A DNA stretch of 64,000 nucleotides from Neoechinorhynchus agilis (Eukaryota; Acanthocephala). How positions within the stretch are numbered: the first letter of the stretch is position 1; each line of letters opens with the position of its first letter. Location: contig CM121342.1 in assembly GCA_051530055.1 (NCBI GenBank), forward strand, positions 11,966,001 to 12,030,000, given 5' to 3'. Under the pieces are notes generated by a model, which saw only the letters and a list, made by a program, of their open reading frames with translations, was not told the origin of the DNA and searched no databases. A program made the translations under genes and the position numbers. Shown in pieces: positions 9,323 through 20,962 of the stretch.

Positions 9323-10599
9323 GTGGCAAGGGTTTCATAATGTATTGCTGAACCGCCTTTCGTATTGTCCAGGTTATGCAGATGCCTTCTTAGGTTCGAT
9401 TAAATTTCATTATCAACAAATTTCATCCCTATACATTTGGGTTTGTGATTCTCAGTACTGTCATTATTCTTTTCGCGTGTCTATTTGCGATTTTCTTGGC
9501 TTCGTGGAAAGCTCTTCTTATCGCCGACTAGGGATAGAAAATAGTTTTTAGCGTTAAGGCGATCTATACAAGTTCAAGGAATATCCTAAAACATTATTGT
9601 GAAGAACTGCGGTTACCTCTTCCTTTCTCTGTGGGCATCATTAGGCTGTGATCGGTTTAAAATAAAAGATATCAATCTTTATTGCATCACCTTTATACTG
9701 CACACATCAAAGAGTTTTTTAAAAGGCAAACACGCTGAACAGTACGTGATGATATAGGTTCTTAAGTAAATAATTAGGTAAAAACCTTGTTTAGATCCGT
9801 TTATATTGTTTCTTATACAGAAGCAACGCTCTAGAGGGCTACTGTCACTTTATGCTCCATTTATTATTGTTATAAAACGCCACATACACACCGTTTACCA
9901 TTAATTAATAATCACCGTCAGCTATCGTTTAAAGGATATAATAAACATGGCAAAAAGTTGGTCAGGCAGAAAGAGTGATACTAAGTTTAGAGTACCCCGA
10001 AACAAAAACCGTCCATTATCTGGCTTGTGGCTAATATCCATAAAAATCCTACCATTTCGGCTTCATGACGGGCGCTTAATCATTCGCTGTTGATGAAATA
10101 GTTGCATATACAGTTGATTTCACAATTTTATCACGGTTTTGTTCCTGGCGGATAAATTAATTCGTTACCTGCCAGTTTTTTCGACATGCAGACGTTTGTT
10201 AACATAACCTTCAGAATATCGGAGAAGAGTATGTTTACAACATAATGGAACTCACGAAGTTACTCAAGAAAACCACCCAAAGAAGAACATTACTATTTTA
10301 AACAAAATCCTATTTTATGGAGGGTCGCTTACTATGTTTATACTGGCCATTGTACACCTGCCAAAAAGGCCCAGGAAAAGATAAAAGAATGCAGCCAAAC
10401 TTACTGAAATAACAAAGAAACTGCTTCAAGAACTGGATCAAATAATGATGTGTGAAATTTTGGCCATTCATCGAACTAAAACGATCACCGTTCCAATTAT
10501 TAAGTCTACAGGAGCCAGTGCTAGACTACTAGGCCTGGTGCTGTATTTTGTATAATTGAATTTTCGTTGTACAATAATAAAGTACAAAACGTGCAATTA
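9323..10599. other. A+T-rich stretch, nothing recognised
   Basis: No protein, RNA or transposon could be recognised. A small plus-strand frame of about 50 codons begins at 9947 (MAKSWSGRKSDTKFRVP) without a known match. A 76-codon frame at 9321-9551 shows no familiar motif. Confidence 0.4.
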
Positions 10600-11055
10600 C
10601 TACCGTCCGCAAAATTGGAGCTTCTCTCCTTCCTCGGCTGTCGCTATGACGCTAACAGCATTGCCTCGTTGTACTGCAAGCGAGATATTTTGTCGCAGGA
10701 ATACATCTGCTCGTGCGTCGCCGGTCGTTTCTCTCCATTTCTTCGAGAGATCCTGGAGCAGAGTGAGTGCCGAGCTACCAAGCGCTCCATACGTCTCTAC
10801 TTCGACGGGGACAAAATAGCGGCCCGTTGCTAAATCCCTATATTTTCGTACCTTCCTCACTTCCGCTGCACCGGCTGCACCTCCTGCGATTTCGAAAAAG
10901 TAGGGATGTTGCATATTGCGAGGGTGTCCACACACGTGGCGTCCCAGAGAAGGCATTTGCCCCCCCCGCCACGGAAAGACCGAAATTCCGTCAGGTCGAC
11001 AACCGTCTAGTCGACAAAGATGGGCGGGTTCCAAGATGTTGGGGAAGTTCGCCAA
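10600..11055 (-). mobile_element. LINE-E 3'-end fragment
   Basis: The minus-strand frame of 151 residues has AAEVRKVRKYRDLATGRYFV, PVEVETYGALGSSALTLL and SLAVQRGNAVSV near its end. This is the typical C-terminal tail of a group of invertebrate non-LTR polymerases whose palm region reads QQG(N/D)PLG and WYLDD. The palm region of the same family lies on the plus strand at 23757-25497. Only the tail is left, so it is inactive. Confidence 0.7.
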
Positions 11056-11361
11056 TCAATTTCCCAAGTTCGAGAAGAAAAACGATTATAAATACTTCGC
11101 TAGGATCATGTTGGAGAAATTTTTAGGCACTCGCAAACAGATGCCATCACATGGAATTTCAATTATGCAAACCAATTCCAATTTTCAAAACGCTTACGGC
11201 AGGAATCTTCGGCTTCTTTTGCAGAGGTATACCGTCTGAAATGAGAAAAACATTTTTCTGAAGGATTCATAACAAAATGTGTTAAAACTGCAAGCAAATA
11301 TTTTCCCATGATAAAGGATTCACTGAAATCTTTCCTTTGGGGAGTTTATCACGAATCGTTA
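11056..11361. other. Short unannotated gap
   Basis: Nothing was recognised between the LINE-E tail and the LINE-A fragment. The plus-strand frame that covers part of it is the antisense of the LINE-E tail continued into noncoding sequence. Confidence 0.4.
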
Positions 11362-11755
11362 TATACGAAGTGCTGATATGGAAAATGGGAAATGAAAGGA
11401 AAACAGCTGAACTTAATAGAATCAATATGCAGGATTCGCATTATAGACATAACGACTAACCAAACGGCAGTTAGGGGATGTGGAACAACAGACGCAATGC
11501 ATGCTGCCTGAATGCTCTGCGAAAAGTATCGCGAGAAAAAGAAAGACCTATTTATCGCGTTCCTTGACTTAGAAAAGGCATTCGATCGCATCCCCAGCAA
11601 GCTTATGTGGTACGCACTGCGACAACACAGAGTATCTGAAATACTTGTGAAGTAAGTCAAATTTTACTATGAGTCAAGAAGCAGTGTTAGATGTTCAGCA
11701 GGAATCTCAGCGCCTTTCGATATATCAGTAGGTGTCTGTGATGGGCGTCATGTAT
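11362..11755 (+). mobile_element. LINE-A (RTE-type) palm fragment
   Basis: The plus strand encodes the first palm motif of an RTE-type reverse transcriptase: GCGTTDAMHAA, MLCEKYREKKKDLFIAFLDL, EKAFDRIPSKLMWYALRQHR, and after a stop, SSVRCSAGISAPFDISVGV. Two in-frame stops are visible (before MLCEKY and before VKFYYE). It is cut off on the right where the gypsy fossil begins. It corresponds to the part of the protein just upstream of the fragment at 2400-3465. Confidence 0.8.
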
Positions 11756-11769
11756 CGATCGGCGTGCAA

Positions 11770-13560
11770 TTAAAATATACACATTAAAGCGTTACGCGAG
11801 TAAAGCCGAGAAGAACTATGCGACAATAGATAAAGAGGCAGTAGCCGTTATTTTTGCACTAAAAAGGTTCCACATGTATCTATTCGGTACACAATTCCGA
11901 TTGGAAACTGATCACAAATCACTTGAATACATTTTTGGTAACAAACGAGAGTTATTTAAGATAACGAGTCAGAGGCTGGTACGATGGGCTACGATATTGA
12001 GTCAGTATGAATATACGATTCAAGCGATCAAAAGGGTAAATAATGTGATTGCCGATTGTTTATCGAGACTGGCCGCCAAAGATGATGCCGAAAAATTAGC
12101 GAGGAGCGATCCTGAAATAGATATGATAAAGGAAATAAAGATCGATAGAATCGAGTTATCCGAAACAGTAATTCGAGAGGAAACGAGCAAAGACCAGCTT
12201 TTAAAGCGGATCAGACGATATATTCGATACGGCTGGCCTAAATTAGTGAAATCTGAAGATGCAACCATGTTGAGGGGAAGAGAGGAGATCAGCGATTCTA
12301 AAGGTATCCTAATGTTACTCGACCGAATGGTCATACCTGCAAAGTTAAGAAAAAACGTCCTGAATATACTTCACGAAGGTCATCCAGGTCGCGACGCAAT
12401 GGTCGCGTTGGCAAGACATTATGTATACTGGCTAAATATAGACGCTGATGTTAAAACAAAAGTAAGTCTTTGCGACGCTTGTCAGCGAGGTCGACAAAAT
12501 AATCAAGAATTACCTGTAATAATGTGGGACTGGCCTGGTAAGCCGTGGCATCGATTGCACATAGACTTAGCTGGACCAGTTCGAGAAAACAGTTTCCTAG
12601 TGTGTGTCGATGCTTGCACAAAATGGCCAGAGGTGTGGAAGATGGAAAAAGAAACGACGACCAGGAGCGTTCTAGTGAAACTCGAGGAGTGTTTTGCACG
12701 ATTTGAAGTGCCACATTCGATCGTCTCTGACAACGGACCGCAATTTATATCAAATGAGTTCCAAAACTTCTGCAGAAAGCATCAAATCAAGCACATAAGA
12801 TCGAGTCCCTACCATCCCCGCACAAACGGATTGGCCGAAAGGTTCATTGGAACATTAAAAAGAAGAATCGAAGGTTTGAAAACAAATTGGAGCACTGTAC
12901 TGGAGTTTTTGCAGGCATATCGAAATACACCTTATGTGTCGACTGGAGCCGAACCAGCGAAAATGATGACAGGTAGACGATTACGAACGATGCTCGACAA
13001 TGTTAAACCGTATATGCAAGGTCGAATGGAAGATCGAAACAAGAAACAAGAACAAGATTCGTGGGAGAATAGAAGAATGCGGTTTTTCGGAGAAAGTGAA
13101 CCGATATGGTACAAGAGAAATAAAGAATATAATTGGATGAAGGGAAGAATAAATAAAATGAATAGCCCGGTGTCTTATACAATAACCGGAGACCACGGAG
13201 GAGAGCGACGATGTCATGGTGACTATATCCGAAAACGAGAAATCTAAATGAGCAAGGTGGAGCAAGAACCAGATAAGTGCGACAAGACACGAGAAATCGA
13301 TGAATTCAAGGTCAAAGAAGAACCAAGGATTATAAGCGAGGAACAAAACGAACCGGAACCAACGGAATTGAGACGCGGGACACGAATACGAAGACAAACC
13401 ATTAGACCTTATGATCAGTACTTGGGTCGCAGAGTGGAAGGAGATGTGGTAGGACGTCAGCGATACGCATAGTACGATCGATAGTGTGTAGTGCATGTAC
13501 GTTTGAACATTGTGGTTTGGCAGTTAGAATAAAACATAGAGTTAGTATAAGCATGCCGGC
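11770..13560 (+). mobile_element. Ty3/gypsy fossil G1: RNase H end plus integrase
   Basis: A long frame (457 residues from 11874) holds the end of RNase H (FRLETDHKSLEYIFG, VIADCLSRL), the integrase zinc finger (LHEGHPGRDAMVALARHYVY, then CDACQRG) and the integrase core (WHRLHIDLAGPV, SDNGPQFIS, SPYHPRTNGLAER). A short charged frame follows at 13248-13472. Gag, protease and reverse transcriptase are missing on the left, where it abuts LINE-A. No clear LTR pair was found. It is a 5'-truncated fossil. Its integrase frame is close to whole, which suggests a moderate age, older than the segmental duplication. Confidence 0.9.
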
Positions 13561-15790
13561 ATCACTTACAACATGCAAAAAAGAGAGAAGTGGATGTATT
13601 AAACAAAAGAATGTTCAGAGACGATAGTTTATAACGTCTGTTTAAAAGCAAATTCTTAGAAAAGTCCCAAATGAGGGTGTCATGCCCTGAAATAAGAAAT
13701 AAGGCAGATTGGGATATAACTGTTGGCTTCAAGACAGACAACTTATTTGCCAGACAAAGATCCAGCGAGGAGCTGCGATTAGACGCGGAAAACGTGGGAT
13801 ATGGAGCGGCCAGAATCACATGTGAATCGTTGACGTGAACAACGGCTCGAATCCATTTACCTGATGGATCGCTGAAGTCTCCGAACTATAAATCGATACC
13901 GGATGAAAGCAGGTCCTTCAGGATCGCCTTGTTATGAGGTAAATGAACCTTGTTAGGGCGTGTGTAGAAATTACCAAGTAGAGCGACTCTTCCTTGAACA
14001 TGGATAAAGAAAATTGCGTAGGAGAGATCAAGAGAGATGAAGCTGGAGACGAGGGAGGACAAAAGATGAAGTTTGAAAATGGAGAGGATACCCTGGGAGT
14101 TCGGGCTGGCAGGAGGGGTAATGACGATAGAAGAGACAAACGTCAGGGACTTGAAGCCGACCGGTAGGTCTTCACGAGTATAGACGCTTTTAGTCTCCTG
14201 AATTAAGACTATCTCATACTTAAGTGCCTTGGCCAAGATTTTAGGAATTCCCAGGCGACCACCAGAGTTCCATTGCACTAACCTTAGTTCGGTCATAAAC
14301 CGATTCTCGCCTTTTTGATGTTGCCCGCTGAACCCTCAGAACAGATCTGTTTTTGATCCTAGATCACTTGACGAACGAACACCTCGTTGATATGCACATC
14401 ATCGTCAGTCGCGGAAAGATCGCTTGAACAAATCGGCGTACGAAGCTCGGTTGATACATTGTTTTAGAGACGCGGAGAGGGCTTCGAAGTGTCTCTCAAG
14501 CCGTTTCTCGAAGTTTTGAATCGCTGAAGAGATGCGCAAATCAACCATTTTCAGGATGTTGGCTGAAAAAGCGTTCAGAACCTGGTCGAGGTGATGCGGG
14601 ATGTTGAGTGCAGAATGAACGGATTCAATGGGTTGCGAAGTTGACTGACCCGTGAGGTCGGATCTGATCGAGCCGGACATTGAGCACGTTGAAGCGGGCT
14701 GAGTGCAATAAAGGGGTTGCCGTTGAAGAGATTCTTTTGGCTTCCTGGATGGTTTCGATGCGGATTGGTTTTGAGCCCATTTTACGTAATTCTTGAAAGC
14801 TGTACATGTTCAAAAAAATGCGCAATGCCCATCTTTGCCACAATTAGCGCATTTTTTAGATTTGCGCGTACAATTCGCGCTTGAATGCTATCCTGCACAG
14901 TATGCACAAATACATCGTTTTTACGGACATTGCTGAGCCCAATGTCTCGATTGCTGACACCCAGCACATAGAGGAAAGATGTAGTTGTCCAGTTTCGAAA
15001 TTTCGTTGGGGTGAAAAAAATTTCCATCCATTGGAAAAAGCATCTTTGGGTTAATAGCGCATCCCTTGTCCCGATGTCAGCCTTCACGACTGCCCTTGGA
15101 ATCGGAAGTCTGTTGTTCCGAGACTTGATGAAAAACAGGACTTTACAGCCAAACTTTGTTTCAAAAGCTTTCTTATCGACCTCTTCGATATCTGGAGATA
15201 GCCCAGACACTAGAAATGTTGAATCAAAAGAGTTGTTCGTAAAGGTAACATTAGGACTTTTAATCGATTCCAAATAGCATTTGTGTTGATGTTTATAGAT
15301 ATCATTGGATAGGTATACCTTCAAATTGCCTGCAAAATATGTGACTTTCATGATTCTCTGCCAATCATCGTTGAAAGAACGAAGCCATGGAACGAGATAC
15401 ATTTTATACAGTATATCCCGTGATTGAATCGAGTTCGAGTCAATCGAGATGGAGTGTGGCCATTTTTGTAATGGAGGGGATATGTAGGTGGGATCCGTTG
15501 GGTTTTCAACTGATTTTGTTTCGAGAAGTTTGGGTTTAGGATTGAATTTATCACTATGATCCATGGAGTTTTTGTCATTGAGAAATAGCTTTATATCTCC
15601 GAGAATACTGTTTTGGACCTCCGGCGACATAGGAATTCTCAGAGAAGTGGGTGGCCATTTGCCACCCTCCGCTGCAGGGCCCAACGATAACAACGCATTG
15701 TCAATCGCTCGTCGCGATCGCAGCAATGAGGGCGTTTTTGTCGACATATCGATCGGCGCCATGAATATATAAATGAAAACGGCGGTCAAT
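13561..15790 (-). mobile_element. LINE-D: ORF1 and endonuclease part of ORF2
   Basis: On the minus strand an ORF1-like region (15,790 to about 14,300) has a central conserved block FLVSGLSPDIEEV and KVTYFAGNLKVYLSN, then a zinc-knuckle region CTRKSKKCANCGKDGHC. It is followed by the start of ORF2, an APE-type endonuclease: MTELRLVQWNSGG, EIVLIQETKSVYTREDLP, VALLGNFYTRP, GDFSDPSGKW and SGHDTLIW. Several frame changes and stops split it, for example inside the zinc-knuckle region and at the GDF motif. The element is cut at 13,561 where the gypsy fossil G1 ends, so the reverse transcriptase is missing. Confidence 0.75.
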
Positions 15791-16400
15791 TTTCTAAACA
15801 AATTCATGCCAGAACTACAAGCTAAATGTAAGACGAAGAGCCTGGGAGTGGAATTCCGAGCACGAGCATTCCTTGCAAGAAGTGCGCTAATCCCTAACGG
15901 ATGCTCAAGTCCTGAAGACGTTCCAAATGGAGAAACAAACCGAGTTATTGTGCGACGCAAGCGATAAGGGTTATGGAGCGGCGTTAATACAGGTGCAGGC
16001 TGATGGGAATGCGTTGCCGGTTGCCTATGCTTCTAGAACTCTCAAGAGTCCAGAGAAGAATTACGCTCAAGTTGAAAAAGAGGGTTTTGTCATAATTTTC
16101 GCTGTGCGGAAATTCCACCAATACCTAATAAGCCGCAAATTTAAGCTTTACAGTGATCGTAAACCGTTGAAATACATTTATGGAGCTAACCGGAACTTGG
16201 ATAAGATGAGGAACCAGCGTTTAATCCGTTGGGGTGTCGAACTATCTCAATATAATTATGAGCATGAATTTGTTATAGGACAAAACAATCGGATAGCTTA
16301 TACACTCTCTCGACTCACATGTGCTCCTACCGACGACGAAGATCATGAAATCAACAGGATTCAGGATTACATGATGAGCGAGATGGAGCTGAGCTTGTAA
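15775..16400 (+). mobile_element. Ty3/gypsy fossil G2: RNase H fragment
   Basis: The plus strand shows the end of a reverse transcriptase connection region (VNFLNKFMPELQAK) and an RNase H domain (LLCDASDKGYGAALIQVQ, YAQVEKEGFVIIFAVRKFHQ, LIRWGVELSQYNYEHEF). The flanking integrase and the polymerase are absent. It is a short, broken relic with only a few breaks inside the piece. It differs enough from G1 and G4 to be another lineage. Confidence 0.85.
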
Positions 16401-16529
16401 AAGATGTGCGGCGCAACCGAATCGGATCCGGAACTGCGGAACCTCTACGTGCATCAAAGTGATCAACACCTCTACATGCATCAAATCGATTATCGGGATC
16501 AAATTGATTATCCGCATATTTAAAAACTT

Positions 16530-19390
16530 ACAAACAATGCGTCGAGTTTATTGCAAACACCTTCATGGCTGGTAAAAAGTCCCGTAACCCAGCCTCCAAG
16601 AGGATCACCTGCTCGTGCCAAGGGTGCCCGATAACAACCCTCATCGCCCCAACGCACATCCCAGAACCTTGCCCGTTCTTTATCTGTGGGTTCTGCTGCG
16701 CCAAGCTGCTGATCAAACTGGAACCAGATCGAATGCCTTTTGGAGTTGTCAACAGGGCACTTGCGACCACGATCGACGCTAACCTCGAAATATCACCTTC
16801 TACCATGCCTTTGAACATCACAGCTGAAGCCATCATACAGATTTCTCCCGATCTGATGCCCAACAACGGCTTATCACCAGAATCAATTCACCACCCCGAC
16901 CTCTTTCCTCCCGTTTCACCCGTCACAACACATCCCACTCAACTGAGTACATCCCCAAACACAACCAAACAATTGTCAAGGATCCCTTACCAGCTCCCAG
17001 CAGCTCGTTAATTTCAAATCTAATTGATGACAAAGAGCGTGACCTGTTTCTGTACAAGGTCAACCAACTACCTTGTGACAACCCAAACATGCCAACGACA
17101 CCCGGAAATGATAAATCGTCTCTGGACCCTAGAACTAACTCAATCCCGATTCTCAAACCTTCGGTTCAGACTCATATTACCTCCCTCACATCCACCCTCC
17201 GCGCAGCTCCATCTTATTCCGCTCGTCGACTTCCCTCTTTTCAAGACTACGCTCGCCTCTCAATCACGTCTACCAATCAGCCTCCCTCTCAGCATAGGTT
17301 ACCGGAAATAACACCACCCTCACCGAAATCTTCTCGCGTACCAACACATCCGGCCTTCTCCCTAGCCACGCCCAACAAAAACATAAGAAATATGATCCAT
17401 CCTCCTATCTCTTCATCTCCGGTATTCTTGAAGTTCCTGAATGTCCACTTTCTAGCCGTTTCAATGCGTTGAAACACAATCTGCTACATCTCAACGAAAT
17501 TACCCGTACGGCCCAACCCAAAAAATTTCGGTCGACTTTGAACAATCCACTTGCACCCTAGATGAACAGGCAACCACAACGTAACGTGAGCATCACTCTC
17601 ACTCCTTCTTCAACAAGGTAAGTGATGCCCTACCCGGAATCCGAAGTTCTATATACAGCAACGACCCGTCTAAAGCCATAGCGGCATTGCACAATATTTT
17701 AGTCCATTGCATGCGCATGTCTTTTCCTCGGAAAATGATTCGTATGTCGAATCGTGATCCACCATGGTTGACAAGGTGAATAAATCATTTCGCTCCCGAC
17801 ATCCCGATTACCCAGAACGCCACAAGAGATTCACTGAGCGTCTTCTTTACGCTCGCAAAACCTTCGTTTTTTCCAAACTACCATCATCCTCTAATCGCTC
17901 CTGGTGGAGCGAGATCAAAAATGCCATCGGTCTTCACAGATCTCCGCCTTTCACCAATCTGCATAAATGTCAGCTCGAAAACACACTCAACGCGATGAAC
18001 GCTACCATGTACCCTCCCAAATCTTCCACTGACACAAGCGTCGTACGCCCCTGCGATGATCGCAACCATAGGTCCTGTGTTCCTCATTCACGCGTCTCCT
18101 CTCTTGAGGTTCCTTTACTACTCAAAAAACTACTACGTACATCACCCCCTAACGCTTTGATTCCCAACTGGGCCATTCGCATCATCATTTCATTGATCTT
18201 TGAGCCTCTAGCTCATATCATAAATTCTAGCTTTGAAACGGGGATTTTTCCAGATTGCCTGAAGACCGCTCGCATCATTCCTATCCATAAGGCGAGGAAA
18301 CCCGTTTTTCCGACTTCCTTTCGCCCTGTATCTCTACTCTCGCCGTTTTCTAAAATTTTTGAAAAATATTTTAAAACTCGCATCCTCCCCATCTTTTTAC
18401 AAAACATTTCGTCTAACCAATTCGACTTCCGACCAGGATTCTGTTGTACCGACGCCCTCTTGTGCATTTACGATTCAATTCTGCGCAATCTTGACCAAGA
18501 ACCGTCTTTCGTTTGTCGCATCATCCAGGTGGATCTAGCTAAGGCCTTTGACTCTGTAGATCACGATCTTCTCGTTAAGGCCTGCGGGAAGTTTGGCTTC
18601 TTACCCTGGCAAATAAGCTGGCTCACTTCTTTCCTCGCAAACCGGTCGCAATATTTTCAATGCGGAAATAACCGCTCAACGACCCTTCCCATACATTGCG
18701 GTGTGCCACAAGGAGCTATACTATCGCCCTTACTTTTAGGTATTTTCCTCAACGACCTTACACCCCTCTCAACGTGCGCTAAATATTTCCTTTATGCGGA
18801 CGACCTAACCATCATAACCCATGCTCCTCAATCACTCTCGCTCAGCCTCACGTCCGCAGACCCATCAACTCTCAATTAATTTCTCCAAATCTCATGAACT
18901 TATTCCGTCGCTTCGAAAACCTAGGACTGATATTCCACCGCTCCCTCTCGATATCGAACGCGTCACATCGCTTCGCATTCTGGGCCTAATCTTCCAACAC
19001 AACCTCAAATGGGACATCCGCATTAATGCCATCGTAGCAAAAGCCACTGCTAAATTGCATTTAATCAAGCGCTTACGTTTCCTCGAAGTCAGCCCACGCG
19101 ATCTAGCACATTTCTATTGGTCCGTTGTGGTCCCCGCAATCTCATATGCATACCCAACCTTTTGCAATTTATCAACCCATCAACTGCGCTTGCTTTCATC
19201 TCTAAATAAACGAGCCTGCAAAATTTGCTCCAAGGACCACCCACCAATCGAAAAGCACCTTTCCAAAATCTTTGATAAATACATTACCTCCCTGCATGAC
19301 ATTAAATATTGCGGACAGCAAGATACTTTTGAGGATGCGAAAATGGACAGTTTTAAAAGCAGTAGTAATAGATTGTTCTCTGATTAAGAC
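16530..19390 (+). mobile_element. LINE-C: ORF1 plus ORF2 reverse transcriptase, endonuclease lost
   Basis: ORF1 starts at 16565 with a Cys cluster (CSCQGCP, then CPFFICGFCC) and runs in two frames to about 17,550. The next recognisable part (17,590 on) is the ORF2 linker, DPPWLT, and then a reverse transcriptase: FRPVSLLSPFSKIFEKYFK, SNQFDFRPGFCCTDAL, VDLAKAFDSVDHDLL, GVPQGAILSPLLLGIFLNDL and the catalytic YADDLTIITH. After one frame change near 18,830 comes the thumb, TSLRILGLIFQHNLKWDIRI, and a C-terminal LSSLNKRACKICSK. No APE endonuclease is found between ORF1 and the linker, so there seems to be an internal deletion of about 700 bases. This is the most complete CR1/Jockey-like copy in the window. 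Confidence 0.85.
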
Positions 19391-19536
19391 AAGTTGAGAT
19401 CTCTTGCCAATCTTCGTCGGGATCGCTCGTTACAAAATTCTTAAAAAAGACGACATAAGGATATACAATAAGAGAATGTTAGTCTAATTGTATGATGTGT
19501 AACGGCTTCTTCTGAAAGGACTACGAGCGAGAAAAC

Positions 19537-19761
19537 CTAATACTTGGAAAAACGCTGAATCCGATCATTGATATATTTATCAGCAACAAGTCCAATTAAT
19601 GGTCCTTCGATCATTCCACAAAAACGCGGCGTTTTTTATCGACTTACTCGTTTTCGCGAATGTGTTTCGTACTGATACATGCTACTGATTTTGTTATAAA
19701 TATTTTTGCGCAAATCGAATTTTTCACGGAAACAACGCAAATAAGAATGCATTAAATCCAT
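19537..19761 (-). pseudogene. Small unknown frame with one internal stop
   Basis: On the minus strand a 74-codon frame begins MDLMHSYLRCFREKFDLRKN and ends in GPLIGLVADKYINDRIQRF followed by SKY and a stop. One TAA interrupts it after HSRKRVSR, where GTAAGTCG could also be a splice donor. The composition is protein-like (charged N-half, hydrophobic GPLIGLVA), but no family was recognised. It sits between the LINE-C end and the promoter block of Cys/Pro gene 2. It may be a decayed exon of a host gene. Confidence 0.3.
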
Positions 19762-19962
19762 CGTAAGTAAATGTTTGTGAAGTCAGCTAGTAGAATTCTT
19801 TTCAACAAATCACAGGTAAATAGCGGATATGTAAGTTTATTTCGTATTTAAATTAAAACATTTAAATTTGTTCGATCAGAACCGAGATTATTTCGTTCGC
19901 GATTTTTACAGTGATCAAGAGCCTGCTCGTGAGAAATTAGCTTCAATTTGCATGTTGACATT

Positions 19963-20297
19963 CTAAAATCGCTATTTTAGCAACTTTGCATCGTGGGAAT
20001 TTATTGTCGCATACTTTTGATAATTTCCACTTTGATTTCTTTGTGAATGAAGTAACTATAGTTTCCTAGTAAAGCATTTGCTTGCGCTTTTCGAACATCG
20101 TGATAAAAGTTCTTATCCGAAATTATAGGCATGTTTTAGAAACAAGATGTATCGATGTTTTGAAAGACTTGCCCGTGTGCGTCGATCGATTTGATAACAT
20201 TGCAGCTAAATGTACAATATTTGCTGCCTTTGCCGAATGGATAAAAGTGAGCCCGTAGATCACTTGAAGGTATCTTCTTTTGTGACTCCTCCGATCA
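19963..20297 (+). promoter_or_regulatory. Conserved promoter block of Cys/Pro gene 2
   Basis: This is the homologue of 7671-7943. It starts with the same palindrome CTAAAAT-CGCT-ATTTTAG (19963-19980), holds about 60 extra bases between it and TATAGTTTCCTAG, and has the TATA-like ATAAAAG at 20241-20247, about 50 bases upstream of the start codon. Confidence 0.55.
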
Positions 20298-20873
20298 ATG
20301 GTGTTCGTTCACTTACTTCTCGCGCTCTTCGTTACATCAAAAACGTTTTCTGCGATGGAAATTTCTGACTTAATGCAGACTGGCGATGAACCAAACGCAA
20401 CAATTATCGAAGAGAGAGGCTGCGGATGTTTGATCTGCCCAGAACTTGATTGTTGTTCTGCCCCAAAAATAATACACGTGACAACATGTCCACCAACCTG
20501 CAAACCATACTGCCCACAACCTTCTCCACCAACCTGCCAACCACCTTGCAGACCACACTACCAACCACCTTGCCCACAACCTTGCCCACCACCTTGCCCA
20601 CCACCTTGCCCACCACCTTGCCCACCACCTTGCAGACCACACTGCCCACCACCTTACCCACCAACCTGCCCACCACCTTGTAGACCACACTGCCCACCAC
20701 CTTGCCCACTAACGTGCCAACAATACTACCCACCAACATGCCCACCAGTATGTCAAAGTGCGTACCCAGCTCCATGTCAACAATGCCACGATGTTATGGA
20801 TCAAGGATGCAACATTCCGGCACATTGCAAGTACCAGAATGTTTGCCCACCAAAGGATATTGGTTGCTGCTAG
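20298..20873 (+). CDS. Secreted Cys/Pro tetrapeptide-repeat protein, gene 2 (copy A)
   Basis: A paralogue of gene 1 with 191 residues. The signal peptide is MVFVHLLLALFVTSKTFSA, followed by the conserved NATIIEERGCGC head and SAP motif. About 25 tetrapeptides follow, here mostly CPPP and CRPH in the middle, giving a purer 12-base tandem array (TGCCCACCACCT) than in gene 1. A spacer QQCHDVMDQG and the tail CNIPAHCKYQNVCPPKDIGCC end the protein. There is no break and no intron. Head and tail are much better kept than the repeat, which has changed in unit number and sequence. The function is unknown; secretion and disulfide linking are inferred from composition. Confidence 0.8.
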   Translation: MVFVHLLLALFVTSKTFSAMEISDLMQTGDEPNATIIEERGCGCLICPELDCCSAPKIIHVTTCPPTCKPYCPQPSPPTCQPPCRPHYQPPCPQPCPPPCPPPCPPPCPPPCRPHCPPPYPPTCPPPCRPHCPPPCPLTCQQYYPPTCPPVCQSAYPAPCQQCHDVMDQGCNIPAHCKYQNVCPPKDIGCC

Positions 20874-20956
20874 AAATGGTAAAATTTGTAGCCATTTCAT
20901 AGAACAATTAGATAGATGGCAAAATCGTAGAATGCCACACTTAGATGTTAGAACGC

Positions 20957-20962
20957 AATAAA
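20957..20962 (+). terminator. Polyadenylation signal AATAAA, gene 2 copy A
   Basis: AATAAA lies 84 bases after the stop codon in the 3' UTR that is conserved among all Cys/Pro loci. Confidence 0.6.

Noticed and set aside
10767-11239. Plus-strand frames over the LINE-E tail
   Set aside because: The minus strand carries the recognised LINE-E C-terminal motifs; the plus frames are shadows.
13003-13496. Antisense frames over the gypsy integrase (for example 171 codons at 12981-13496)
   Set aside because: They mirror a recognisable integrase on the plus strand and have no motif of their own.
11770-13560. LTR pair for the gypsy fossils
   Set aside because: No convincing direct terminal repeats could be seen around any of the gypsy pieces; all appear truncated.
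20560-20760. CRISPR-like or satellite array
   Set aside because: The 12-base units are contiguous codons of the Cys/Pro gene without spacers.
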